DNA of 64,000 bases from Firmicutes bacterium HGW-Firmicutes-2 (GTDB lineage Bacteria; Bacillota; Clostridia; Lachnospirales; Vallitaleaceae). The first letter of the stretch is position 1. The number at the start of each line of letters is the position of its first letter. The notes beneath the pieces were generated by a model, which worked only from the letters and a program-made list of their open reading frames with translations, was not told the DNA's origin and searched no databases. A program made the translations under genes and the position numbers. Location: NCBI GenBank assembly GCA_002841495.1, contig PGZV01000003.1, positions 62,001 to 126,000 on the forward strand, in the 5' to 3' direction. Positions 15,912 to 24,727 of the stretch are shown here, one piece after another.

Positions 15912-17501
15912 CTATATCATAAATTTTTTTCTATATTCTGTTGCTGTACAGCCCACTTCTTTTTTAAAGATTCTTGAAAAATAGTCCGGGTCAAAATAGC
16001 CGACAGCTATGGCTATTTGTGCTATTGTATAATGATGGTGGCCTTCTTCTTTGAGCATTTCTTTCGCCTTACTCAGTCTAAACTGGGTCAGATACTTGTT
16101 AATGTTCATACCAAATGTCTTCTTAAAAATAACATTTAGGTAGGAGCTGGTAACGCCAAAAGCCTGCGCCATCGTTTCAATGGTCATATTGCTATCCTTA
16201 TAATTATTCTTAATATATCTTTCTGCAAATCGTGTTAGATTGTTTTTCTCACTTTGAGCATCTTTCTGATGAAAAAACTCATGAATACTTTGACACAAGT
16301 AAGTGTCTAGAGCCGTTAGGCTTGTCAAGGGATTCAAATCATTTAATATCATGTCACTTTCTTGAGGGTTCCCTGATTTTGAAAAACTTAGTATCTCTAA
16401 TCGATGACGGTAATAGATTTCTTTGACCGAGTTAATTGGCGTATCCTGATGCCTTAGAAGTTTCTCATATAAATGTTTGGCATACAGAATGGCTTCGGTC
16501 TTGCTCTCTTTTTCCAATAACTTTGAAAAAATCTCCAAACCCTTTAACTCAAAGTTTATTACTTTACTTTCTCCGGATTTCTTATACATTTCAATCATCT
16601 CACCTGATTTGAAGAATAATTTTTCGTTGGTGATTACCGCACTTGTATAAGAATCATAGACCTCATTGATTTGTCCCACCACCTTGCCAATACTTATGTT
16701 CGGCTTACAAAAATCCGTTAAAAATAGGTATAGATTTTTGGCCATCGACATGAGTTTTTTTTCAGTCAATAGAACCTTATGGCCTTCTTTACACCAACAG
16801 TTCAGAACGACTTGATCTTGCTTATAGTGCCAGACATAGCCTGTATCAAGTGCTTCGCTTGCTCTCACTAAAAAAGTGTCTATTCTGTTTTTCACTTCCT
16901 CCTGTTCATATGAATCTAAATGCTCTTTATAAATATATTTAATCAATATGGTAGCAAAGGAACTACTAGGATCAATTTTCAATCCCAGATGATCAAATCG
17001 TTCCAATAATTCTGTTTCTTTGATTTTGTGACTAATCATCAAAGTTGACAATTGTCGCATCATCACATGTTGGTTGTTCTCTCTTAGTACATCTACTTCT
17101 TCCCTAAGTGATAACATGTTGCTATACTGCTTCAAGTCACTCACTGCATTTCTGATGGCTGCTTTTAATTCCTCTATGTCTAAAGGTTTTTCAATATAGT
17201 TAATGGCCCCAAGCTTTATGGCATTTCTATAATAATCCAGCTCCGTATAGGCACTCATAAAGATGAGACGACACTGTGGCAGTACCTTGCGTACTTCAAA
17301 TGCAAACCCAATACCATCCATCCTTGGCATTTTTATATCTGATAGGATGATATCCGGCTTAAAAATCATTGCTTTTTCCAACCCATGGACGCCGTCATCC
17401 GCTTCTTCAACTTCTGTTATCCCCAACCCCTTAAAGTCAACTTGGTTACGAATGCCTTTTCTTGTTCTATATTCATCGTCTACAATCATTATTTTAAACA
17501 T
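15912..17501 (-). CDS. AraC-type response regulator, YesN type
   Basis: 529 residues. The receiver domain has the acidic pair D8-D9, phospho-acceptor D55 in LSDIKMPRMDG and a conserved Lys in YIEKPLD. A long central region (about 130-420) without a recognised motif precedes a C-terminal AraC/XylS DNA-binding domain with two helix-turn-helix units (MTIETMAQAFGVTSSYLNVIFKK and AIAVGYFDPDYFSRIFKKEVG). It probably activates the adjacent sugar transporter operon. Two ATGs are in tandem; the second, seven bases from GAGG, is used here. Confidence 0.92.
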   Translation of the reverse strand: MFKIMIVDDEYRTRKGIRNQVDFKGLGITEVEEADDGVHGLEKAMIFKPDIILSDIKMPRMDGIGFAFEVRKVLPQCRLIFMSAYTELDYYRNAIKLGAINYIEKPLDIEELKAAIRNAVSDLKQYSNMLSLREEVDVLRENNQHVMMRQLSTLMISHKIKETELLERFDHLGLKIDPSSSFATILIKYIYKEHLDSYEQEEVKNRIDTFLVRASEALDTGYVWHYKQDQVVLNCWCKEGHKVLLTEKKLMSMAKNLYLFLTDFCKPNISIGKVVGQINEVYDSYTSAVITNEKLFFKSGEMIEMYKKSGESKVINFELKGLEIFSKLLEKESKTEAILYAKHLYEKLLRHQDTPINSVKEIYYRHRLEILSFSKSGNPQESDMILNDLNPLTSLTALDTYLCQSIHEFFHQKDAQSEKNNLTRFAERYIKNNYKDSNMTIETMAQAFGVTSSYLNVIFKKTFGMNINKYLTQFRLSKAKEMLKEEGHHHYTIAQIAIAVGYFDPDYFSRIFKKEVGCTATEYRKKFMI

Positions 17502-17521
17502 CATCCTACCTCATTTTACTT

Positions 17522-18997
17522 TTAGTCGTCACCTAACAGTTGCTCTATATAGATGCCAAAATCTTCATCCATCAACTCCTCTTTGTAAGTTTTTAACGGA
17601 TTTTTACTATAGAGTTCACCTATAAGCGCAGGAAACAGAAGGGTCTGTGTTTTCTTTTTATAGAGATTGTGTGCTTTTGGATTATAGTCTTGGACTATTT
17701 TAATTTCGTAGGGGTTCTCTGTTGCAAAAGGTGCGATACCATTAATTCTAAATCGGTAACCTAAAGCAAACTCATTGCTCATAAACCAGACCGGTATGTT
17801 ATAGATCGGATAACGTACACTATTAGTAAGGGGTATATATTCGCCATTCCCATTAATGGCATAATGATCATCTAGAACACCATAATTAAGTAGTCTAAAA
17901 AGCTTTTCATTATAACGCAATAATTCTATAAATTCTAATGATTTGGCAGCATTAACCGAGCCATTTTTTACGGCTATGCCCATTTGTGACGCCTGTGTAA
18001 AAAAATTCGCCTTCTGATTTAAGGTGACAATATGTGGTGCATATTCCGGTTTTTCCAGATGCAGATATCGGACAAGATTCTCAGCTCTATAAACAGACGT
18101 GATGATGGCTGCTACTTCTCCTTTTATAAATAAAATTTCTTCTGACTGACTCCGTAAATAACTATCACCCTTAATGAACCCTAGTTTTTTCCATTCTTCC
18201 ATCCGCATTCTGTAATCATCTAGTCCTGCTTCATCCACCAGCCAACTGACACCGATTTCATTCGCACCTAAGTACATGAGATAGTCATCATAGAGTACCT
18301 TTTCTTTTTCCTGTAAGTAAAACATCTCAAGGGCTAATAAAGCATCCCCGCCAAAATCAAAAGGGACAAGAGGTAATTCTTGGTTCGTGACGCCCTTTAA
18401 ATAGCTTTCAAGGTCTTCTAAGGTCATGACTTGTGTTAAGCCTACTTCTCCTAATAAATCGCCTCTAAGGACGATCACTTTATGATTATTCAAAAAACCT
18501 GTAGAAGGTATCATATATAGGCGCTCTTTCACTTCTAGTGCCTTTAATAATCCATCACCCATTTCTTCAAATGTTTTAGGCATGGTTTTGACAATCATAT
18601 CTTCTGTAAGGTTCATATACGCTTTTTTTGATACATAATCCAAGTAGCCCATTGGCAATACTTGGATCATATCAAAGTCCGCACCGCCGGCAAATAACCT
18701 TGGGTATGTTAAGGCCATTTCTTTTGGGTGAATATAACGCATCTCCAAATGAGCCCCGATGGTTTCTTCAAGTAGTTTATTGACTTCCTCCATCACTTTA
18801 GGGCTATCCGGATACGCTTCTCCGATGACCACCATTTTTAAATCAACCGGTTTTTCTTCTGCTTTTTCTTCTTCATCGATGATTCCTATTTCTCTACCAC
18901 TATTTTTAACAGATTCCATCTGTAACTGATACATCATCCCCATAATAAGTAAAATCAATAGGACAATAACGATTGAACTCATATTCTTCTTCAACAT
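17522..18997 (-). CDS. Membrane-anchored extracellular solute-binding protein (sensor partner)
   Basis: 491 residues. Residues 8-24 form a hydrophobic anchor without a lipobox Cys, so the protein is probably tethered by an uncleaved helix. The rest resembles type 1 sugar-binding proteins (DLKMVVIGEAYPDS, FAGGADFDMIQVLPMGYLD) with a C-terminal segment similar to the DUF3502-type region. It lies 20 bases before the response regulator and has an AGGTGATA Shine-Dalgarno. The lack of neighbouring type 1 permeases and its place next to a YesMN pair suggest it presents a sugar to the kinase rather than feeding a transporter. Family membership is moderately sure; role is inferred. Confidence 0.75.
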   Translation of the reverse strand: MLKKNMSSIVIVLLILLIMGMMYQLQMESVKNSGREIGIIDEEEKAEEKPVDLKMVVIGEAYPDSPKVMEEVNKLLEETIGAHLEMRYIHPKEMALTYPRLFAGGADFDMIQVLPMGYLDYVSKKAYMNLTEDMIVKTMPKTFEEMGDGLLKALEVKERLYMIPSTGFLNNHKVIVLRGDLLGEVGLTQVMTLEDLESYLKGVTNQELPLVPFDFGGDALLALEMFYLQEKEKVLYDDYLMYLGANEIGVSWLVDEAGLDDYRMRMEEWKKLGFIKGDSYLRSQSEEILFIKGEVAAIITSVYRAENLVRYLHLEKPEYAPHIVTLNQKANFFTQASQMGIAVKNGSVNAAKSLEFIELLRYNEKLFRLLNYGVLDDHYAINGNGEYIPLTNSVRYPIYNIPVWFMSNEFALGYRFRINGIAPFATENPYEIKIVQDYNPKAHNLYKKKTQTLLFPALIGELYSKNPLKTYKEELMDEDFGIYIEQLLGDD

Positions 18998-19057
18998 TGT
19001 ATCACCTCGATAACCTTTGATATCCTATCATCACTACTCTTACTATTATAATCAATA

Positions 19058-19102
19058 AACACAAATTGGCAAAGCCAATCCTTGACTTTGCTAATCTGTG
19101 TT
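19058..19102 (-). terminator. Hairpin between sugar-binding protein and sensor operon
   Basis: AACACAAATTGGCAAAG (19058-19074) pairs, with a few mismatches, with CTTTGCTAATCTGTGTT (19086-19102). It follows the binding-protein stop and has only a short U-rich tail (TTTATTG), so it may partially terminate the transporter transcript ahead of the sensor genes. Confidence 0.55.
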
Positions 19103-19130
19103 AATAATTTAATGATACTTATTTAAGATA

Positions 19131-20093
19131 CTATTTAATATCTGCTAGATTTTCTAACGTTGCTACTGTAACGCCGGTATCAATATCCCTAACAGAGACT
19201 TGTCCACCTGAAACGACTGTACTGGCAGCTTTTATGCCTTCATATCCCATTACATAAGGGTTTTGAACCATGCTGGCTTTAATAGCACCTTTTTCAATCA
19301 ACGCTTTTACATCAGCTGAAAAATCAAAACCGACAACATGTATGCTATCCGATTTACCTGCTTGATCCACAGCATTTCCAACGCCGACGGTTGAGCCTTC
19401 ATTACATGCATAGATACCCACTAAATCAGGATATTGGGTCATGTAGTCTGTCGCATAGTTAAGCGCTTTTTGTTTGTCACCATCTGAGTATTGTACACCC
19501 ACAATCTCAATGTCCGGATACTGGCTTTCAATTCGATCTCTAAATGCATTTTCTCTTGTCATGGTTGTGCCTGCACCTGCTTGAGCATTAATAATTGCTA
19601 TTTTCCCTGTTTTTCCAATGAGCTCCGCCAGATTGTCAGCTGCAAGCTCTGCTGCTGCTGCATTGTCTGTTGACAAAAATGCATCATAGTTTTCCGTACT
19701 GACACCGGAATCTACCAGTATAACCGGTATGCCTGCTTCTTTAGCTTTTTCAACCACCGGCTTCAAAGCCTCTTTATCTAATGCTGCCAATAAAATGGCA
19801 TCGGATTTGTTAACAATGGCATTTTCAACCAACTGTGCTTGTACAGTCGCATCAACTTTGGTCTGTGGCGCATCAAAAACGACTTTGATATTCCCCAGTT
19901 CAGCAGCTGCAGCTTCAGCGCCATTTTTTACTTTAAGCCAGTGCTCATCCATTGAATCCATTGTAATCAGTGTCATGGTATAGGTTTCGCCATCGCCTCC
20001 GGCTGCTACATCGCTTTCCGGTGCCTCTTTAGCACATCCGGCAAAAGAAATAACCAATACCCCTAACAGTAACATTGCTAATAACTTTTTCAT
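19131..20093 (-). CDS. Sugar ABC transporter substrate-binding lipoprotein (RbsB type)
   Basis: 320 residues, lipoprotein signal with lipobox FAGC (Cys19 region). The mature protein is a Peripla_BP_4/type I periplasmic-binding fold: DEHWLKVKNGAEAAA, AQLVENAIVNKSDAILLAA, GIPVILVDSG, IYACNEGSTVGVGNAV and VVGFDFSADVKALIEKG. It binds a pentose, hexose or related ligand and delivers it to the permease and double ATPase encoded upstream. AGGAGG is placed eight bases before the ATG. The ligand cannot be assigned; ribose, xylose and galactose-type proteins all share this fold. Confidence 0.9.
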   Translation of the reverse strand: MKKLLAMLLLGVLVISFAGCAKEAPESDVAAGGDGETYTMTLITMDSMDEHWLKVKNGAEAAAAELGNIKVVFDAPQTKVDATVQAQLVENAIVNKSDAILLAALDKEALKPVVEKAKEAGIPVILVDSGVSTENYDAFLSTDNAAAAELAADNLAELIGKTGKIAIINAQAGAGTTMTRENAFRDRIESQYPDIEIVGVQYSDGDKQKALNYATDYMTQYPDLVGIYACNEGSTVGVGNAVDQAGKSDSIHVVGFDFSADVKALIEKGAIKASMVQNPYVMGYEGIKAASTVVSGGQVSVRDIDTGVTVATLENLADIK

Positions 20094-20247
20094 ATAAAAC
20101 CCTCCTGTTATTTTTGGTGAATCGTCTTTACGACCATTCATTTATTCTAATGGGTAATCCCAGTAGATTCAATTACATCATTCCAACATCTATACTAAAT
20201 TTCTCCAAAAACACGATCAATATAAAGATTATGTTGATGCTTTCATT

Positions 20248-21213
20248 TTATTTACTATGTCTCAATTTATCAAAAAATACCGCGGCAATAATGACAACCC
20301 CAATTACAATCTGTTGAATGAATGGAGAGACACCCATCAGGTTCAAACCGTTTCTAAGAACACCTATAATAAACGCACCTACTACTGTACCGAAAATAGC
20401 ACCTTCACCACCCATTGTACTGGCACCACCGATGACTGAAGAAGCTACCGCATCCAGCTCATACCCCATACCGGCCGTAGGTGGTGCTGATATGATTCTT
20501 GCTGCCATTACCAACCCTGCAACTCCGGCTAAAATACCACTGAACATATAGACTTTAATCAGTGTCTTATGGGCATTCACGCCTGATAACCTAGCTGCTT
20601 CAAAATTGCTCCCAAGTGCATAGGTGTAGCGTCCGGTACGTGTCTTACTTAGGATAAAGCCAAAAATGATTGCAAAAATAACCATGATAAAAATCGGATT
20701 GGGTATGCCAAACGATTTTGCGATACCTATGTTGTTAAAAGCTTCCGGCAAACCGCTAATGGGTATGCCCTGTGTCATTGTTAGGGTAATCCCACGTACC
20801 GTTGTCATGGTGCCCAGTGTAACGATAAAGGGGGGTAGTTTACCATAAGCTATCATAACACCGTTTAATATACCAACACCTGCCGTAACGGCTAAGCCTA
20901 ATAACATCGCCAATGGAATGGGCATACCTGCCTTCATAAAAATTGCTGTTGTAACACCTGCAAGTGCAATATTGGAGCCTATAGACAAATCAATACCACC
21001 TGTTATTAAAACATAGGTCTGCCCCATAGCAATTAGAAGTATGGGCGTTGTCTGAACCGCAACGTTTAAAAGATTGGCCGTGGTCAAGAAATTCTCATTA
21101 TTTACACTAAATATAATCATGAGTATGATTAAACCGCTAATGGTTGAAAAAAACTGTTTTGCTTTGCTGTCAAATAGACTCTTCGACTTTATTTTACCTA
21201 CTAATTCACTCAT
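20248..21213 (-). CDS. Sugar ABC transporter permease (RbsC type)
   Basis: 321 residues, eight to ten membrane helices, BPD_transp_2 family. Family segments include ILLIAMGQTYVLITGGIDLSIGSN, PPFIVTLGTMTTVRGI and SSVIGGASTMGGEGAIFGTVVGA. The start is at the ATG ending at 21213, four bases beyond the stop of the ATPase gene; its GGAGG is formed by the ATPase's last codons, so translation is coupled. A longer frame that overlaps the ATPase gene is rejected. The 154-base gap before the binding-protein gene holds no gene. Confidence 0.92.
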   Translation of the reverse strand: MSELVGKIKSKSLFDSKAKQFFSTISGLIILMIIFSVNNENFLTTANLLNVAVQTTPILLIAMGQTYVLITGGIDLSIGSNIALAGVTTAIFMKAGMPIPLAMLLGLAVTAGVGILNGVMIAYGKLPPFIVTLGTMTTVRGITLTMTQGIPISGLPEAFNNIGIAKSFGIPNPIFIMVIFAIIFGFILSKTRTGRYTYALGSNFEAARLSGVNAHKTLIKVYMFSGILAGVAGLVMAARIISAPPTAGMGYELDAVASSVIGGASTMGGEGAIFGTVVGAFIIGVLRNGLNLMGVSPFIQQIVIGVVIIAAVFFDKLRHSK

Positions 21214-21217
21214 CCAA

Positions 21218-22717
21218 CTATTCCTCCAAGGCGTCGTATTGTGTTGCAAAATGAAGTATCTCTTCTTGATTCGTATCCAAGGTTCTTAAGTCCGCTTTTA
21301 GTCTTCCATTACACATCACCAGAACTCGATCTGATAATCCTAAAACTTCTGGCAGTTCAGACGACACATAAATGACAGCAATACCATCTTCTTTAAGTTT
21401 ATTCATCAAATGATAGATTTCTATTTTGGCGGCCACATCAATGCCTCTGGTCGGCTCATCAAAAATGATCACTTTGGCATCTCTAACCAACCATTTTCCT
21501 ACAACAATTTTTTGTTGATTACCGCCACTTAGATTTTTAACCTTTTGGTGAATAGAAGGTGTTCGAATGTTCAGTTTTTCAACCATCTCTTTTGTCATCA
21601 TTGCTTCTTTTTTTTCATCGGTCATGAAACGTCCTGTTGTAAAATCCAAATTTGGTAAGGCCATATTCTCATTAACCGTCATTTTAATACTAAGACCGTC
21701 TTTTTTTCTATCTTCCGGTACACAATACAAACCGTTCTTAATGGCATCTCTAGGTGATTTGATTTTTATGAGTTGGTTCTCAATTCGAACTTCACCAGAG
21801 GAAATGGGGTCCGCTCCAAAAATTGCTCTTACCAGTTCCGTCCTACCTGCACCCATGAGACCGGCAATAGCAACAATCTCACCCTGTCTCACCCTAAAAC
21901 TAACATCTTTTACGCCTGTCGGTGTGGTTACATGCTCAACTTCAAAGATAATATCACCTATATGGCTTTCTACCCTTGGAAATTTGTCTTTAATTGATCG
22001 GCCTACCATATGTTTAATGACTTCTTGTAATAGGGTTACATCATAATCCATAGTTGTTATATATTGTCCATCTCTGAGTATGGTCACACGATCTACAATA
22101 TGCGCCAATTCTTCCAAGCGATGTGAGATGTAAATAATACCTTTATTTCTTTTTTTTAGCTGATGTATAATGCCAAAGAGCTCCTCAATTTCTTTTTCAG
22201 TCAAAGCACTGGTAGGCTCGTCCATAATAATAATCTCTGCATCGATGGATAAAGCCTTACAAATCTCTACCATCTGCTGTTTGGAAACTTGTAAACTACT
22301 AACAAGATCCGTTGGTTTTATATCTAGATTCAAAGAGTCCAGTATAACCTGTGTTTTAAGATTAATGTCTTTTTCATCTAAAAAACCGAATTTTGTTGTC
22401 TCTCTTGTTAAAAAAATGTTTTCCGCCACCGTAAGATGTTTACATAAATTAAGTTCTTGATGAATGATTGATATGCCCCTAGCTTCTGCTTCTTTTGGTG
22501 TTTCAAAAGAAACTTCTTCATTATTCACCAATATGGTCCCTCCGTCCTTTTGATAAACACCGGACAGTATTTTCATCAAAGTGGACTTGCCTGCACCGTT
22601 TTCTCCCAATAAGCCAAGTACCTCGCCATGTTTCAAGGTTAATGCCACATGGTCCAACGCTTTAACACCGGGAAATTCTTTTTCTATGTCTTTTAATTCA
22701 ACCAAATAAGATTCCAT
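21218..22717 (-). CDS. Sugar ABC transporter double ATPase (RbsA type)
   Basis: 499 residues with two tandem ABC domains. First: Walker A GLLGENGAGKST (about 35-46), Walker B IIIMDEPTSAL, switch His in YISHRLEEL. Second: degenerate Walker A GLMGAGRTEL (about 282), signature LSGGNQQKIVVGKWL and VIIFDEPTRGID. A catalytically weak site is normal for RbsA/MglA/XylG proteins. First gene of the transporter operon, preceded by GAGG; likely controlled by the YesMN pair encoded downstream. The upstream spacer contains a repeat and a terminator of the previous gene. Confidence 0.93.
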   Translation of the reverse strand: MESYLVELKDIEKEFPGVKALDHVALTLKHGEVLGLLGENGAGKSTLMKILSGVYQKDGGTILVNNEEVSFETPKEAEARGISIIHQELNLCKHLTVAENIFLTRETTKFGFLDEKDINLKTQVILDSLNLDIKPTDLVSSLQVSKQQMVEICKALSIDAEIIIMDEPTSALTEKEIEELFGIIHQLKKRNKGIIYISHRLEELAHIVDRVTILRDGQYITTMDYDVTLLQEVIKHMVGRSIKDKFPRVESHIGDIIFEVEHVTTPTGVKDVSFRVRQGEIVAIAGLMGAGRTELVRAIFGADPISSGEVRIENQLIKIKSPRDAIKNGLYCVPEDRKKDGLSIKMTVNENMALPNLDFTTGRFMTDEKKEAMMTKEMVEKLNIRTPSIHQKVKNLSGGNQQKIVVGKWLVRDAKVIIFDEPTRGIDVAAKIEIYHLMNKLKEDGIAVIYVSSELPEVLGLSDRVLVMCNGRLKADLRTLDTNQEEILHFATQYDALEE

Positions 22718-22866
22718 TTATTATCTACCTCTTTATCTTAACTTGATTATAGTTTATCAAATCATGACGGTTAAAGAACTGGACATTCTCTAAATAAACT
22801 GGATTTATTCCAACTCGGTATTTGATTTGTCCGAATGTTTCAGTGAACGCCAACTCATTTAAGCCT

Positions 22867-22966
22867 GAACAAGAACAAAGAGGCTACGCCTCGCTTTGCA
22901 AAGCAAATTGTTCCGGCAGGAAAGATTTCCTTGATAGTTAACATAGCATAGATTTTCCTGGAGAAC
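22867..22966. repeat. Dispersed hairpin repeat, single copy
   Basis: Begins GAACAAGAACAAAGAGGC and ends TTTTCCTGGAGAAC. It contains AGGCTACGCCT, a GCTTTGCAAAGC palindrome, and CAGGAAA pairing with TTTTCCTG. Its start and end resemble the 125-bp tandem copies at 13004-13253 and the copy at 31229-31300. Confidence 0.7.
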
Positions 22967-22974
22967 AGAAAAAT

Positions 22975-23005
22975 AGAGAGTAACCATTATGGTGGTCATC
23001 TCTCT
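22975..23005 (-). terminator. Terminator after the HD-GYP gene
   Basis: AGAGAG...ACCA (22975-22986) pairs with TGGT..CTCTCT (22993-23005) with a small bulge. On the minus strand it is followed by ATTTTT, 19 bases after the stop codon. Confidence 0.75.
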
Positions 23006-23023
23006 ACTTATACTCATATAAAA

Positions 23024-24547
23024 TTATAATAGTGTAATAAATACATCAACGAGCTTTGGGTTAAATTGAGTGCCACGGCCTTTTATTAGTATTTCTATAG
23101 CCGCTTCTTTACTCATACCGTCTCGGTAAGGACGGTCGGAGGTTAAGGCATCAAACACATCTGCAATCGCTATAATCTGCGCAATCAGAGGTATGGCATC
23201 GCCTTTCAACTGCAACGGATAGCCTGTTCCATCATACCATTCATGATGATAACGTACACCATCTTTAATCCTCTCATTAAAATCTGTGTCTTTTATGATT
23301 TTATAGCCTTCTTCAGGATGTTTTTTAATAATCTCATATTCTTCATTTGTTAAACGACCCGGTTTATTTAGAATATGATATGGTATGGCTATTTTACCAA
23401 TATCATGGAGCTTACCCGCCACTTCCACTGCATCTGTATCTTCATAATCGATTGCTATAGCCAGAGAAAGTGCGTAATCCGATACCAAATTATTATGCTT
23501 GTGTGTATATGAATCGTTAATCTCCATTGCATTGGCAATAATCTCAATCATTTGTATATACTTACTATCAATTTTTTCCATATTATTTTCAATTTCAGAG
23601 GACATTCTATTAATGGATTCTGATAGTAGGGTAATCTCAGGTAGATACTTACTTTCATGAATTTTTAGTTTACTTTTATAATCACCATTTGAGATCTTAT
23701 GGACACTTTCAATTGTAACTTCCAGGCTTTTTGATATTTTCTTAAATATTTTAAGTTCTGCCACAATAACAAAGGCAACTAATAGTATAACAATAATAAA
23801 AATGTGCTTCCTTTGATTCCTAAACAAGGATTGATAAATGGGAACATTCGCATCGATGTTAAAATAAATTTTTTGATTGCCATATCTAAAAGGCTTACTC
23901 CAAGATATGATGCTATAATTTTCACTTATTTGACTATGATAAATTGGGGACTTTGCAACATCAATCTTTGAAATCGTATTTTCTCCGATTGCTGATTTCA
24001 TCTTTTTAATTTGTGTCTGATCCAAAGTTCTTCCTGCGCCATAGACACCTTCCGGGTTTTCTCGTTCATTATCCATGATCGGAACTAACTTAATCAAAAC
24101 AACATAACCCTCATGCCATACCAGCAAATCATTCTGGGTGTTTTCTTCTAAAGTTAACTTAAAAGCAGATGAATTTCTAACAACATCCATCAGATCTGTC
24201 CCGTAACTTCTCATATAACTTTGATTTTCATTACTGATAAAAATCAAATCAATATTCATAGTTTCGCTGTCTGTTATATATTTGGTAGCATTTTCCTCCA
24301 TCCATAATTCATCCTCCGCGTCAAGCGCAACAATTAAATCTGTCCATACGGCATTGGTCTCTATAACATCTTGTAAGCTTTGCCCTTGTTCTGATATAAA
24401 ATACTCAACCTGTCTGGACTTATCTGCTATATACTCATCTACTAAAGCATCCCAAGCATGGTTATTAATAATCGCAATGCCCATACCCATGGCAATAATT
24501 GCGACCATACTAATCAATATAATGACATGCTTCATCGTTTTATACAT
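23024..24547 (-). CDS. Membrane receptor with CHASE4-like, HAMP and HD-GYP domains (c-di-GMP phosphodiesterase)
   Basis: 507 residues. TM1 (about 7-27), an extracellular sensor region of CHASE4 type (about 30-245; NAVWTDLIVALDAED, YGAGRTLDQTQI), TM2 (about 250-270), HAMP (to about 325), then HD-GYP. The metal and catalytic motifs are intact: HKHNN, GKLHDIGKIAIP, HPEEGYKII, HHEWYDGTGYP and IIAIADVFDALTSDRPYR. HD-GYP enzymes hydrolyse cyclic di-GMP to pGpG or GMP. No GGDEF domain is attached. It is a single gene with terminators on both sides; the signal it senses is unknown. Confidence 0.92.
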   Translation of the reverse strand: MYKTMKHVIILISMVAIIAMGMGIAIINNHAWDALVDEYIADKSRQVEYFISEQGQSLQDVIETNAVWTDLIVALDAEDELWMEENATKYITDSETMNIDLIFISNENQSYMRSYGTDLMDVVRNSSAFKLTLEENTQNDLLVWHEGYVVLIKLVPIMDNERENPEGVYGAGRTLDQTQIKKMKSAIGENTISKIDVAKSPIYHSQISENYSIISWSKPFRYGNQKIYFNIDANVPIYQSLFRNQRKHIFIIVILLVAFVIVAELKIFKKISKSLEVTIESVHKISNGDYKSKLKIHESKYLPEITLLSESINRMSSEIENNMEKIDSKYIQMIEIIANAMEINDSYTHKHNNLVSDYALSLAIAIDYEDTDAVEVAGKLHDIGKIAIPYHILNKPGRLTNEEYEIIKKHPEEGYKIIKDTDFNERIKDGVRYHHEWYDGTGYPLQLKGDAIPLIAQIIAIADVFDALTSDRPYRDGMSKEAAIEILIKGRGTQFNPKLVDVFITLL

Positions 24548-24674
24548 CTTGCACCTCGAATCAATCCTATTAAATGGTTCAATCTATCTATTTTTAGTCT
24601 TATGTACTATGCTAATATCATACCATATTACCATTAATTTGTAAGCCAATTTTTAGACCCATTATTAATAAAGC

Positions 24675-24707
24675 AAAAAGCCTGCTTAGAATTCAAGCAG
24701 GCTTTTT
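24675..24707 (-). terminator. Terminator after oppA
   Basis: Perfect 13-bp stem AAAAAGCCTGCTT / AAGCAGGCTTTTT (24675-24687 with 24695-24707) and 7-base loop, 21 bases after the oppA stop. Symmetrical A and T runs allow action in both directions. Confidence 0.9.
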
Positions 24708-24727
24708 ATGGTTCTATTTGATCTATC

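Larger units (their letters stand above)
22718..23023. other. Intergenic region upstream of sugar transporter operon
   Basis: 306 bases with no gene. From right to left it holds a terminator for the HD-GYP gene (22975-23005), a dispersed hairpin repeat (22867-22966), and about 150 bases that must include the transporter promoter. I saw no convincing -35/-10 pair or regulator palindrome there. Confidence 0.6.
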
